Positions 1 through 8,322 of a stretch of DNA of 64,000 nt are shown piece after piece. Origin of the DNA: Chitinophaga sp. S165 (GTDB lineage Bacteria; Bacteroidota; Bacteroidia; Chitinophagales; Chitinophagaceae); contig NZ_QGTG01000002.1 of the NCBI RefSeq assembly GCF_003182155.1, positions 1,131,646 through 1,195,645 of the forward strand, given 5' to 3'. How positions within the stretch are numbered: position 1 is the stretch's first letter; each line of letters starts with the position of its first letter. A program made the translations under genes and the position numbers. A model generated the notes under the pieces. That model worked only from the letters and a program-made list of their open reading frames with translations, did not search any database and was not told the DNA's origin.

Positions 1-2
1 CG

Positions 3-551
3 TCCCTTTTCTTTAACAATCAGTTCAGCAGTGTTATTACCCTTACCTCAGAACAGGAGAAAGATTTTGAGATGGTATTGCATATGCTGATGAAGGAGGT
101 GAATGAACAGGCTGCAGACTATGAAACGGCGTTTCATGGGTTGTTGCGGTATTTTCTTGTACTGGCCTCCCGTATTAAGGGCAGCAGTATGCTGGCTGCG
201 CCAGAGCAACATGCTACCCACAACAGTTCTTTATTCCTCCAGTTTAAGAACCTGATAGAAGAGAAATACAATACGCTGAAGAATGTGTCGGACTATGCCG
301 GCATACTCCATATAAAGCCGGTTTTGCTGAACGAGATCAGCAAGCAACTGTCCGGAATTACCGCGGGAGAGCATATCCGCAACCGCGTGATCCTGGAAGC
401 GCAGCGTTATCTATATAATACAGACCTCTCCGCGAAAGAAATAGCCTATAAACTGGGATTTGACGATCCCCACTATTTCAGCCGCTTCTTTAAGAAATAT
501 ACCAATCAGACTCCATCAGAATTTAAGGATGCCTCCCGGGCAAGTGTCTAA
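3..551 (+). CDS. AraC-family transcriptional regulator, C-terminal part (5' truncated by window edge)
   Basis: The reading frame is open from the first bases of the window, so the start lies upstream and only about 182 C-terminal residues are seen. The last ~100 residues form a typical AraC/XylS double helix-turn-helix: the second helix pair reads KEIAYKLGFDDPHYFSRFFK and is followed by the family signature TPSEF. The visible N-terminal part is presumably the end of the sensory or cupin-like domain and the linker. It should bind DNA and control a nearby or remote target; nothing in the window identifies the ligand. The gene after it, yceI, is on the same strand 253 nt downstream with its own probable promoter, so it may or may not be the target. 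Confidence 0.9.
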   Translation, partial: SLFFNNQFSSVITLTSEQEKDFEMVLHMLMKEVNEQAADYETAFHGLLRYFLVLASRIKGSSMLAAPEQHATHNSSLFLQFKNLIEEKYNTLKNVSDYAGILHIKPVLLNEISKQLSGITAGEHIRNRVILEAQRYLYNTDLSAKEIAYKLGFDDPHYFSRFFKKYTNQTPSEFKDASRASV

Positions 552-632
552 TAATGTGTAAAAAAGACAGGTTGTAAAAAAAAGTCCACCTATTAAGTCA
601 TTCTATCCATTCCGAATATTTGTTGCAACGTG

Positions 633-640
633 TAATTTTG
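633..640 (+). promoter_or_regulatory. Candidate -7 box (TAATTTTG) upstream of yceI
   Basis: This matches the Bacteroidota -7 consensus TAnnTTTG exactly. I see no convincing TTG at the right distance upstream, and it would give a leader of about 160 nt, so it is a tentative call. Confidence 0.35.
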
Positions 641-804
641 TATTGTCTTAATGAAACGGATGTGATAGTAGACGAGCGAAGAGAGGAAATAACAGAATGG
701 CACAGTTATAGGGACAGTGATTGGTTTGCTAATCAACCTTTTACAAAGACAAACGAAAACAACACATACTTAAAAAAACACTAAACTTAAAAACACTTAA
801 AGTT

Positions 805-1332
805 ATGGCAATCTGGAAAATCGACCCTTTGCACAGTGAAGTAGAATTTAAGATCAGACACCTGATGATCACTAACGTGACCGGGTATTTTGGTAAATAT
901 GATGCAACTGTAGAAAGCAGCAGTGATGATTTCACCGATGCAAAGATAAGCTTTGAAGCAGATGTTGACAGTATCTCTACCAAGAACGAACAGCGCGACC
1001 AGCACTTAAAAGCTGAAGATTTCTTCCACGCTGCACAGTATCCTAAACTGACTTTTTCTTCTACAGCTGTAAAGAAAGTGAATGATGAAGAATATAAAGT
1101 AACCGGTGACCTGACTATACGTGGCGTAAGCAAACCAGTAGAACTGACAGTGGAATTCAGCGGTATTGTGAAAGATCCATATGGCCAGACCAAAGCTGGT
1201 TTTGAAATCAAAGGTAAGATCAACAGAAAGGATTACGGACTGACTTATCATGCAGCTACAGAAGCTGGTGGTATAGTTGTGGGTGATGAGGTGAAATTAC
1301 AGGCTGGCGTACAGCTCGTAAAGCAAGGTTAA
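805..1332 (+). CDS. YceI family protein, probably cytoplasmic
   Basis: A 175-residue protein that starts directly with the YceI fold (IWKIDPLHSEVEFKIRHLMI) and ends with the usual beta-strand pattern, including the GVSKPVELTVEF and NRKDYGLTYH segments. YceI proteins are lipocalin-like beta barrels that bind long isoprenoid or lipid-like ligands; many are stress- or acid-induced. This copy has no signal peptide, unlike the second YceI of the window at 41.4 kb, so it should stay in the cytoplasm. The start is fixed by an A-rich leader (789-807) almost identical to that of acpP. Its neighbours OsmC, pirin and Dps suggest an oxidative-stress role (inference). Confidence 0.93.
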   Translation: MAIWKIDPLHSEVEFKIRHLMITNVTGYFGKYDATVESSSDDFTDAKISFEADVDSISTKNEQRDQHLKAEDFFHAAQYPKLTFSSTAVKKVNDEEYKVTGDLTIRGVSKPVELTVEFSGIVKDPYGQTKAGFEIKGKINRKDYGLTYHAATEAGGIVVGDEVKLQAGVQLVKQG

Positions 1333-1469
1333 GCATAAACAATCAATACTGGCATTCAGTCATTGCAGTAAGTGTCTAATAGCATGGAATAAAGAAGTTC
1401 AGACATGGAATAGTGATAGCAATGATGTGAGAAAGATGTTTTTTTGAGGATGATTGCCAGAAATAGTGT

Positions 1470-1502
1470 AGGCCGGATGATGTATTCATCCGGCCTTTTT
1501 TA
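1470..1502 (+). terminator. Rho-independent terminator downstream of yceI
   Basis: The arms GGCCGGATGA (1471-1480) and TCATCCGGCC (1486-1495) are perfectly complementary around a 5-nt loop and are followed by seven T residues. It lies 137 nt after the yceI stop, so a small RNA could also end here. Confidence 0.9.
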
Positions 1503-1627
1503 TATGGCATCCATGTAGAGAAAAATCTACGTGTTAATACCTCTGCGTAAGCAAAAAAGAAATAGTAATTTCAGCCCCAATAACCACTTTCAAACACTTA
1601 TTCATTAAACTATCAAACGCTTTAATC

Positions 1628-2038
1628 ATGAAAAGATCTGCATCCGCCAACTGGAAAGGTACCGGTAAAGATGGAAAAGGTACAGTAAGTTCACAGTCCG
1701 GTGTATTGAGCAATACGGCGTATTCTTATAAAAGCCGTTTTGAGGAAGGTACAGGTACTAATCCTGAAGAGCTGATAGCAGCTGCACATTCAGGATGTTT
1801 CACTATGAAACTCAGTTTCCTGTTGACTGGTGCTGGTTTCACACCTGAAAATCTCGACACTAAAGCTACTATCACACTGGACAACGGTGCTATTACCAGC
1901 AGCCACCTGGAGCTGAAAGCAACCGTTCCTGGTATTGATCAGGCTAAGTTTGCTGAACTGGCGGAAGAAGCTAGAACTAACTGCCCGATCTCTAAATTGT
2001 TGAATACAGAGATCACACTGGATGCACAATTGGCGTAA
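1628..2038 (+). CDS. osmC: OsmC family peroxiredoxin
   Basis: A 136-residue protein matching the OsmC/Ohr fold in full length. Both redox cysteines are present: C57 in AAHSGCFTM and C119 in ARTNCPISK. The N-terminal segment (ANWKGTGKDGKGTVSS) and GTNPEELIAAAHSGCF are hallmarks of the OsmC subgroup rather than Ohr. The enzyme reduces organic hydroperoxides in the cytoplasm, in known relatives with lipoyl-protein or dithiol electrons. It stands alone between two terminators (1470-1502 and 2056-2089), so it is probably transcribed from its own promoter as a single gene. Confidence 0.93.
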   Translation: MKRSASANWKGTGKDGKGTVSSQSGVLSNTAYSYKSRFEEGTGTNPEELIAAAHSGCFTMKLSFLLTGAGFTPENLDTKATITLDNGAITSSHLELKATVPGIDQAKFAELAEEARTNCPISKLLNTEITLDAQLA

Positions 2039-2055
2039 GGAAAGACACTATGAAG

Positions 2056-2089
2056 GTCCCGTTCTCTGTTATGGAGAACGGGACTTTTT
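2056..2089 (+). terminator. Strong terminator after osmC
   Basis: A perfect 11-bp stem, GTCCCGTTCTC (2056-2066) with GAGAACGGGAC (2074-2084), a 7-nt loop and five T residues. It separates osmC from the pirin gene and shows that the pirin start cannot lie at the first in-frame ATG (2050). Confidence 0.95.
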
Positions 2090-2181
2090 GTTTATATAAA
2101 TTGTCCACTTTTTTCATCAAGCAATCCATTTATCAGCCAGCATTTAATGAGGATATTTGTACTGTAAAGGAGAAAATATTT

Positions 2182-2892
2182 ATGGAAAAGATCGTTCACA
2201 GGGCAGACTCCCGTAGCTTTTCAAATCATGGCTGGTTGCAGAGCTATCATACATTCAGCTTCGCAGGTTATTATAATCCGGAACGTATACATTTTGGTGC
2301 ATTACGCGTATTAAATGACGATGTGGTAAAAGGAGGAATGGGGTTTGGAACGCATCCTCACGATAATATGGAAATAGTATCCATCCCGCTTAGCGGTGCA
2401 CTGGAGCATCATGATAACACGGGCCGGCATGAGATCATCCGCAGTAATGAAGTGCAGATCATGAGCGCAGGCAGTGGTATATCACACTCAGAATTCAATG
2501 CATCTAAGACAGATCCTGTTAACTTCCTGCAGATATGGGTATTCCCGAAATTGCGTAACATCATGCCACGATATCAGCAAAAGGAATTTGAGCTGGCAGA
2601 CAGGCAAAATAAACTGCAGGTGGTCGTATCGCCTGAAGCAGACAGTGATGCTTTGCTTATAAACCAGGATGCATGGTTTTCTCTTGGTCATTTTGAGGAG
2701 GGGCAGAGTGTGGATATTGCGCCGAAAATGTCACAGCATGGTAGTTACCTTTTTGTAATAGATGGCGAAGTGGAAGTTGCCGGGGAAGTGCTGAAACGTC
2801 GTGATGCCATAGGCTTGAGCCAATATGATACTGCTACGGTAAAAGCTCTCAAAGCGGCAAACTTTTTGTTGATTGATGTACCGATGAGTTGA
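2182..2892 (+). CDS. Pirin family protein (YhaK/YhhW-like)
   Basis: A 236-residue bicupin of normal pirin length. Metal ligands of the N-terminal cupin are visible: H58 and H60 in FGTHPHDNMEI, and H102 and E104 in GISHSEFNAS. Bacterial pirins of this type bind iron or a similar metal and some show quercetin 2,3-dioxygenase activity; the true substrate here is unknown. The frame is open from 2050, but the first 44 codons lie over the osmC terminator. The ATG at 2182 is preceded by AAAGGAG at a good distance, and the pirin homology begins at MEKIVHRADSR, so that start was chosen. Dps follows 28 nt downstream and could be cotranscribed. Confidence 0.93.
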   Translation: MEKIVHRADSRSFSNHGWLQSYHTFSFAGYYNPERIHFGALRVLNDDVVKGGMGFGTHPHDNMEIVSIPLSGALEHHDNTGRHEIIRSNEVQIMSAGSGISHSEFNASKTDPVNFLQIWVFPKLRNIMPRYQQKEFELADRQNKLQVVVSPEADSDALLINQDAWFSLGHFEEGQSVDIAPKMSQHGSYLFVIDGEVEVAGEVLKRRDAIGLSQYDTATVKALKAANFLLIDVPMS

Positions 2893-2920
2893 TTTAACAT
2901 TACCCAAAAAATACTTCGCT

Positions 2921-3397
2921 ATGAGTACTGCAACTACGAACATCGGGCTCGAAAAGAAAACATCAAAGGAATTAGCCGGGAAACTGAATACGCTATTGGC
3001 TACTTATCAGTTGTTCTATATGAATGTACGTGGATTTCACTGGAACATACGCGGTGACAAGTTCTTCACGCTGCATGCAAAATTTGAGGAGCTGTATACA
3101 GATGCATTAACTAAGATAGACGAAATAGCAGAAAGGATATTGACGCTGGGCTTTACTCCGACACATGCATTCTCCGACTATATCGAACAATCTGTTATTA
3201 CAGAGGTGAAAAATGAGAGTAAGGATATTGTTTGTGTTCAGCATGTACTCTCTGGTTTGCAATCACTGATAGAGCTGGAACGTGAAGTATCTGCACTTAG
3301 CGATGAGGATGGTGATGATGGTACAAATGACCTCATTACGACTTACATCAGGGAACAGGAAAAGCTGGTATGGATGTATAATGCATATCTGAAATAG
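2921..3397 (+). CDS. dps: Dps-type DNA-binding ferritin-like protein
   Basis: A 158-residue protein of the usual Dps length. It carries the ferroxidase-centre pattern of the family: H40 in FHWNIRGDKF, then H52 and E56/E57 in LHAKFEELY, and D67 in KIDEIAERI. Dps forms a 12-subunit shell, oxidises Fe(II) with hydrogen peroxide and protects DNA. The N-terminal tail (res 1-19) contains four lysines, in keeping with DNA binding in some members. It follows the pirin gene at 28 nt and is closed by a clear terminator, so pirin-dps may form a two-gene stress operon. Confidence 0.95.
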   Translation: MSTATTNIGLEKKTSKELAGKLNTLLATYQLFYMNVRGFHWNIRGDKFFTLHAKFEELYTDALTKIDEIAERILTLGFTPTHAFSDYIEQSVITEVKNESKDIVCVQHVLSGLQSLIELEREVSALSDEDGDDGTNDLITTYIREQEKLVWMYNAYLK

Positions 3398-3421
3398 ATT
3401 AGAAATTAAGCATAGAAAGGT

Positions 3422-3467
3422 TGTTGTATAAGAAGGCTTTTTTCTTGTTATACAACAGCTTTTTTTT
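3422..3467 (+). terminator. Terminator after dps
   Basis: The 10-bp arms TGTTGTATAA (3422-3431) and TTATACAACA (3448-3457) are followed by GC and a run of eight T. Confidence 0.88.
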
Positions 3468-3495
3468 ATGCAATTTAATATTAGACGCAGTCTGC

Positions 3496-3527
3496 AATTC
3501 CTAATTCTTAATTCCTAATTCCTAATT
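3496..3527. repeat. Short tandem repeat, about 4.5 copies of AATTCYT
   Basis: Four consecutive 7-bp units (AATTCCT, AATTCTT, AATTCCT, AATTCCT) plus a partial unit lie between the dps terminator and the next gene. Nothing else is recognisable in this short gap. Confidence 0.85.
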
Positions 3528-3605
3528 GAAAAAAGCTTTGTAACTTAGAAATGTGTAACGGACAATATTGTATTGCTTAATTATTTCACGTTAAAATCAA
3601 TACAC

Positions 3606-3980
3606 ATGGAAGTATCCGCACAAACTTCAGATCTCGAACAGATCAGTAACTGGAAGGACGAAGTGAACAATGCCAGGGAAGTCCTCCAGTCTATGCGCAG
3701 CCAATTAGAGCAGTTATCTCTTCGTAAAACCGACGAAGATTCTCTGGCGCAGATAGAGCACTTTCAGAACCAATTCATCTGTCAGTCAGAAAAAGCAGAC
3801 GAGTTACGGCACGATCTGAAACAATCCGCCAAAAAGATATCGAATAACGGGACACCTCCCATCTTACATGACGATCGTCCTGTGGATGATTTTGACGTCC
3901 TGGAGGACCGTATGCATACCTTTAGAAAGCTCTACAGCGAATTAAAGGATGAGTTTAAGGCATTCAGTGCTTTTTCGTAA
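3606..3980 (+). CDS. Hypothetical coiled-coil protein
   Basis: A 124-residue soluble protein with no signal peptide and no recognised domain. Residues ~8-80 are rich in Glu, Gln, Lys and Leu in heptad-like spacing (NNAREVLQSMRSQLEQLSLR), and a second helical stretch is near the C-terminus, so a coiled coil or helical hairpin is likely. The frame is open from 3573, but the ATG at 3606 (MEVSAQTSDLEQ) gives a hydrophilic start without the odd LNYFTLKSI segment and is preferred. It points toward the ferredoxin reductase gene on the other strand and ends 19 nt from it. Function not recognised. Confidence 0.7.
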   Translation: MEVSAQTSDLEQISNWKDEVNNAREVLQSMRSQLEQLSLRKTDEDSLAQIEHFQNQFICQSEKADELRHDLKQSAKKISNNGTPPILHDDRPVDDFDVLEDRMHTFRKLYSELKDEFKAFSAFS

Positions 3981-3998
3981 CGCTTGCCAGCATACAAC

Positions 3999-5048
3999 TT
4001 ATAATTCGATTACGACTTCTGCACTAACTGCATAACCGGTGCAGGTGAGGACGAAGCCCTGCTCAATCTCTTTGTCCGTCAGCACATTATTCAGGGCCAT
4101 CCACACTTCCCCTTTTGTACAGCGAGCGGTGCAGGAACCGCAAACACCACCTTTGCAGCTATATGGTATGGCGATGCCCTGGGCAAGCGCCTCCCCAAGT
4201 ATATTGTGATTGCCGGGAATGGAGAGCTTATGTACTCCCCCGCGCAGGTGTAATTCCACATTCTTCATAGAAGTATCTTCCGGCACGCCTATTCTGGCCA
4301 GCTGCGGGGCCGTATTTACCACGAAATTCTCTTTATGCAGCTGTTCTTCCGCAAACCCCATAAAAGTGAGCGTAAAAAGGATCATTCGCATGTATTCGGG
4401 CGGACCGCACAGGAAGAATTGAGCGTCTTCTTTCCGGTGGCTGAGTTGTTGTTTTACTAATGGTTCCAGCGATAGATTACTAAGGCGGCGAACGATGTGA
4501 TCGGGATCACCGCTGTACAGGCGTATAATATGTAACTGTTGTGGGAACTTCGCAGCCAGCTCCTGTAACTGCTGGTGGAAAATAGTCCGGTTCTCGGAAG
4601 TATTGCTATAGATCAGTTTTACATGGGCCGTAGGCTCATTATGAAGAATATCCTTCAAAAGGGAGAATAGCGGCGTAATACCACTTCCTGCGCCAAACAG
4701 GAAGATATCCCGCGGGGTGGTTGCATGGCCCGGAAGTGTAAAGCGACCGGAGGGCAATAGTGCCGTAATCTCATCGCCAGCCTTCCAATGATGCAGTATA
4801 TGACGGGAAATCTCTCCGTTCTGTTTTTCCCGGATGGTAACGGATGGATAAGGATCTATTCCGGGTGTGGAGCTGAAAGAATAAGACCGCCTGTATTCTG
4901 TACCATGCAGGTAGATGAGAAAGGTAATGAATTGTCCTGCCTGATATTCAAGGGGCTGTCCGTCAATTGTTTCCAGTCTGTATGTAAATGCGTCTGCTGT
5001 TTCTGCTATAATCTCCCTGATGCGGAGGTGTATATACAATTCATCCAT
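3999..5048 (-). CDS. Ferredoxin-NADP reductase-like protein with C-terminal 2Fe-2S domain (PaaE/Hmp-reductase type)
   Basis: A 349-residue electron-transfer protein. Residues 1-110 form the FAD-binding barrel with RRSYSFSS (53-60); residues ~113-235 form the NAD(P) domain with FGAGSGITP (118-126) and CGPPEYM (214-220); the C-terminus is a plant-type [2Fe-2S] domain with ligands C298, C303, C306 and C336. This order matches PaaE-like reductases, which pass electrons from NAD(P)H to an oxygenase. No oxygenase partner is adjacent. An in-frame ATG at 5090 lies inside the loop of the upstream dxs terminator (5052-5105), so the start at 5048 (MDELYIHLRI) was chosen. An isolated housekeeping role is as likely as aromatic catabolism. 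Confidence 0.9.
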   Translation of the reverse strand: MDELYIHLRIREIIAETADAFTYRLETIDGQPLEYQAGQFITFLIYLHGTEYRRSYSFSSTPGIDPYPSVTIREKQNGEISRHILHHWKAGDEITALLPSGRFTLPGHATTPRDIFLFGAGSGITPLFSLLKDILHNEPTAHVKLIYSNTSENRTIFHQQLQELAAKFPQQLHIIRLYSGDPDHIVRRLSNLSLEPLVKQQLSHRKEDAQFFLCGPPEYMRMILFTLTFMGFAEEQLHKENFVVNTAPQLARIGVPEDTSMKNVELHLRGGVHKLSIPGNHNILGEALAQGIAIPYSCKGGVCGSCTARCTKGEVWMALNNVLTDKEIEQGFVLTCTGYAVSAEVVIEL

Positions 5049-5051
5049 GTC

Positions 5052-5105
5052 ATAAAAATAAGGGAAGCCACCTTTATGAACAACAGTCATAGTTGGTGGC
5101 TTCCC
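5052..5105 (-). terminator. Terminator of dxs (minus strand)
   Basis: The 11-bp arms GGGAAGCCACC (5062-5072) and GGTGGCTTCCC (5095-5105) are perfect; on the minus strand the hairpin is followed by TTATTTTTAT. It separates dxs from the reductase gene and sets the latter's start. Confidence 0.85.
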
Positions 5106-5134
5106 GGATTATCTTGTAGTATTTACTGTCTTTA

Positions 5135-7060
5135 TCAGGCAGTTACAGTGATCTTTTCTTTAAGCATGGCACGTGCTGCACTGGCGATGCCAGCAGCATC
5201 GTAGCCACATTCGCGGTGGAGGTCATCTGGCTTGCCGTGTTCTACAATGCGGTCTGGGATACCCAGCATACGCACATCAGCTTTATAGCCATGAGCTGCC
5301 ATGAATTCGAGGATAGCACTACCGAAGCCGCCTGTTATCGCAGCATCTTCTACCGTGATCACCTTGTCAAATTCGCTGAATATTTCATGCAGTAAAGCCT
5401 CATCCAGTGGTTTTACGAAACGCATATCATAATGGGCAGGCTGTAAACCATCTGCCAGCAGTTCCTTGCAGGCTTCTGTTACGAAGTTGCCTGGATGGCC
5501 CAGGGAGAGGATGGCAATATCCTTACCGCTACGCAGTTTACGGCCGGTACCTATTTTGACCTCTTTAAAAGGCTGCTTCCAGTCAGGCATCACACCTTGT
5601 CCTCTTGGATAGCGGATCACAAATGGAGACTGCTGGGTAGGCAGCTGGGAGGTATACATCAGGTTACGTAATTCCTCTTCATTCATCGGTGAACTGATGA
5701 TGACATTAGGTACGCAACGCATAAAGGCTATATCATACGCGCCGTGGTGTGTCGGGCCGTCTTCACCTACCAGACCGGCACGGTCCAGGCAGAATACGAC
5801 AGGCAGTTTCTGGATAGCTACGTCATGTAACGCCTGGTCATATGCTCTTTGCATGAAAGAGGAGTAGATGTTACAGAATACGCGCATACCCTGTGTGGCC
5901 AGACCGGCGGAAAGGGTTACGGCATGCTGTTCGCAGATGCCCACATCAAAGGCGCGGTCAGGCATTTTCTCCATCATGAACTTTAGGGATGAGCCTGAAG
6001 GCATGGCGGGGGTAATACCCATCACGGTCTTGTTCAGTTCAGCCAGTTCAATGATAGTATGGCCAAATACGTCCTGGTATTTTGGAGGTTGTGGTTTATC
6101 CGGTTGTTTCTTGAAGATCTCGCCGGTAATTTTATCAAACAGGCCTGGAGCATGCCAGGTAGTCTGGTCTTTCTCCGCCAGTGCGTATCCTTTACCTTTA
6201 GTGGTAACAATATGCAGCAGTTTAGGGCCGGGAATGTCTTTCAGGTCCTGGAGGGTATCCACGAGCTTCACGATATTGTGTCCGTCGATAGGACCGAAAT
6301 AGCGCAGCTTCAGGGATTCGAACAGGTTGCTGGAACTGGATACGACGCCTTTCAGGCCGGCTTCCAGTTTGGATGCCATGTCACGGGTGAAGCGTTTGCC
6401 TACTGGCAGTTTGCCGAGCAGGTTCCACACATCGTCACGCAGTTTGTTATAAGTAGGAGAAGTGGTGATGTCTGTGAGGTATTCTTTCAATGCGCCTACA
6501 TTCGGGTCAATGGACATACAGTTGTCATTGAGAATGATCAGCACATTGGCATTTGCTACACCTGCATGGTTAAGCGCTTCGAATGCCATACCTGCCGTCA
6601 TGGCTCCATCACCGATTACGGCAATGTGCTGACGGTCTGTTTCGCCCTTATATTTAGAAGCAATGGCCATCCCCAGAGCAGCAGAAATGGAGGTAGAAGA
6701 GTGGCCTACTCCGAAGGTATCGTATTCGCTTTCATCTCTTTTAGGGAATCCGCTGATACCATGATATTTACGGTTAGTATGGAAAACGTCTCTACGTCCG
6801 GTCAGAATCTTATGGCCATAAGCTTGATGTCCTACGTCCCATACCAGTTGGTCGTAGGGGGTATTAAACACATAATGCAGTGCTACACTCAGTTCTACAA
6901 CACCCAGGCTGGCAGCAAAATGCCCACCGTGAACGCTGACAACATCAATAATGAACTGGCGGAGTTCTTCACTCACCTCGTGCAGCTGCTCTTTACTGAG
7001 ATTCCGCAAATCGGCAGGGGTTTCGATCTTGCCCAGCAACGGGCCCGGCGTAATATTCAT
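5135..7060 (-). CDS. dxs: 1-deoxy-D-xylulose-5-phosphate synthase
   Basis: A 641-residue thiamine-diphosphate enzyme that joins pyruvate and glyceraldehyde 3-phosphate in the first step of the MEP isoprenoid pathway. Visible landmarks are HGGHFAASLGVVEL (44-57), the TPP motif GDGAMTAG (150-157) with NDN further on, the pyrimidine-domain glutamate in DVGICEQHAVT, and GEDGPTHHGAYD. Length and domain order are standard. An upstream in-frame ATG (7096) lies before a good -7 box (TACTTTTG, minus strand 7093-7086), so the start at 7060 (MNITPGPLLG), about 20 nt after the predicted transcription start, is preferred. The next gene is behind a terminator, so dxs is probably monocistronic. Confidence 0.97.
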   Translation of the reverse strand: MNITPGPLLGKIETPADLRNLSKEQLHEVSEELRQFIIDVVSVHGGHFAASLGVVELSVALHYVFNTPYDQLVWDVGHQAYGHKILTGRRDVFHTNRKYHGISGFPKRDESEYDTFGVGHSSTSISAALGMAIASKYKGETDRQHIAVIGDGAMTAGMAFEALNHAGVANANVLIILNDNCMSIDPNVGALKEYLTDITTSPTYNKLRDDVWNLLGKLPVGKRFTRDMASKLEAGLKGVVSSSSNLFESLKLRYFGPIDGHNIVKLVDTLQDLKDIPGPKLLHIVTTKGKGYALAEKDQTTWHAPGLFDKITGEIFKKQPDKPQPPKYQDVFGHTIIELAELNKTVMGITPAMPSGSSLKFMMEKMPDRAFDVGICEQHAVTLSAGLATQGMRVFCNIYSSFMQRAYDQALHDVAIQKLPVVFCLDRAGLVGEDGPTHHGAYDIAFMRCVPNVIISSPMNEEELRNLMYTSQLPTQQSPFVIRYPRGQGVMPDWKQPFKEVKIGTGRKLRSGKDIAILSLGHPGNFVTEACKELLADGLQPAHYDMRFVKPLDEALLHEIFSEFDKVITVEDAAITGGFGSAILEFMAAHGYKADVRMLGIPDRIVEHGKPDDLHRECGYDAAGIASAARAMLKEKITVTA

Positions 7061-7085
7061 ACTTCTTGATGCAGGATTTAATAAA

Positions 7086-7093
7086 CAAAAGTA
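7086..7093 (-). promoter_or_regulatory. Candidate -7 box of dxs
   Basis: Read on the minus strand the site is TACTTTTG, an exact TAnnTTTG match, about 26 nt upstream of the chosen dxs start. No clear TTG lies at the -33 position. Confidence 0.5.
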
Positions 7094-7202
7094 CAAATTA
7101 AAGTGCTAATCTACATTTATTCCACACATCAGCAGATTTGGACTTCTGCAATGCCGAATATCCATTCATAACATTTGGGGTCAGGTCGGGTAAGCACATC
7201 GG

Positions 7203-7210
7203 TATTTTTG
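7203..7210 (+). promoter_or_regulatory. Candidate -7 box of the LytS-type kinase gene
   Basis: TATTTTTG matches TAnnTTTG and lies 34 nt upstream of the start codon. A TTTG at 7174-7177 is 25 bp upstream, slightly longer than the usual spacing. Confidence 0.45.
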
Positions 7211-7244
7211 AAAATGTAGCAGTAGTTTACTAATTTTCAGATAG

Positions 7245-8285
7245 ATGTTTAAACGAATATCAAGATATTGGTGGTGTCAAATTTTGGGCTGGATAACATA
7301 CGCAATAGTCAATTTGTTCTTTGCCTATTCATTTGCAGGCTCTTTTGGATCATTCTATCTGGTAAACCTGCTGGTGATCATGTTTTTTGGTATCCTGTCC
7401 ACGCATTTATTGCGTAGCGTTATCAAGAGATTAAATTGGTTTCAGTATAGTTTCGAGAGCCAGATGCTGCTTTTTTTCGGCCTCACTGTGAGCGCCGGAG
7501 TGATTATTTACGTAGGTAATACTATTACAGGAAACCTGTTCAGATACTCATGGCAACAACGTGGATTAACAGATCAGACAACGCTTACGTACCTGCTGCC
7601 CATATTTCTTATCACCTCCATCTGGTGGCTGATCTATTTTGTTTGGCACTATATAGAGCGGAGCCGTAATAGCCAGGTGGATAAACTGAAACTGGAAAGT
7701 ACAGTCAAAGAACTGGAGCTAAAGACGATCAAATCCCAGTTAAATCCTCATTTCATTTTTAATGCCCTGAACAGCATCCGGGCGCTGGTTGACGAGAACC
7801 CACAACGGGCCCGGACCGCTATTACAGAGCTTTCTAATATCCTGAGGAGCTCTATGCAGGTGGAAAAAGCAGAAACGGTAAATCTGGAAAATGAGTTGGA
7901 CATAGTAAAAGATTACCTTGCACTAGAGAATATTAGGTTTGAAGAGCGCCTGAAGGTTCAATATGATATAGACCCGGAAACACTTGAGCTACCTATTCCT
8001 CCGATGATGCTGCAAACATTGGTGGAAAATGCCATCAAACATGGTATTTCCCGTACAGTTAGCGGTGGAACGGTAGTGATCGGTTCACATGTTAGGGAAA
8101 TGCATCACGAGATCACGATAGAAAATACGGGACAGATAGGAGGAGAAGATACTACGGGACATGGTTTCGGTCTGCAAAGTACAAGACAGCGGCTGAGTTT
8201 GTTGTATGGGAATAAAGCGTCATTCAATATTTATAATAAAAATGAGGCGACGGTTGAAGCAAAAGTGCTGATGCCGTTGTTTTAA
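7245..8285 (+). CDS. LytS/YehU-type sensor histidine kinase
   Basis: A 346-residue membrane kinase. The first ~140 residues hold four hydrophobic segments (about 11-32, 37-57, 75-92 and 114-135), then a short coiled coil, then the His_kinase domain with the phospho-acceptor H169 in KSQLNPHFIFNALNSIR. The ATP-binding part has the N-box LVENAIKHG and the glycine-rich HGFGLQSTRQRL. There is no periplasmic sensor domain, so the signal is probably sensed in or at the membrane. The gene is followed 37 nt later by its LytTR regulator. Such pairs in Bacteroidota are common and their signals mostly unknown. Confidence 0.94.
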   Translation: MFKRISRYWWCQILGWITYAIVNLFFAYSFAGSFGSFYLVNLLVIMFFGILSTHLLRSVIKRLNWFQYSFESQMLLFFGLTVSAGVIIYVGNTITGNLFRYSWQQRGLTDQTTLTYLLPIFLITSIWWLIYFVWHYIERSRNSQVDKLKLESTVKELELKTIKSQLNPHFIFNALNSIRALVDENPQRARTAITELSNILRSSMQVEKAETVNLENELDIVKDYLALENIRFEERLKVQYDIDPETLELPIPPMMLQTLVENAIKHGISRTVSGGTVVIGSHVREMHHEITIENTGQIGGEDTTGHGFGLQSTRQRLSLLYGNKASFNIYNKNEATVEAKVLMPLF

Positions 8286-8322
8286 ATGTATTATTCGCGC
8301 CAAGTTTTAAAAGTAGTTGCTC

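Noticed and set aside
741..1223. A 160-codon open frame antisense to yceI
   Set aside because: Its composition (many Ser, Leu and Phe) is that of a reverse reading and the plus-strand YceI protein is certain.
3496..3527. CRISPR-like or attachment-site reading of the tandem repeat
   Set aside because: Units are only 7 bp, without spacers; no cas or integrase gene is present anywhere in the window.
6059..7069. A 336-codon open frame on the plus strand
   Set aside because: It is entirely antisense to dxs, which has unmistakable motifs over the full length. The frame has no domain and is the reverse reading of dxs codons.
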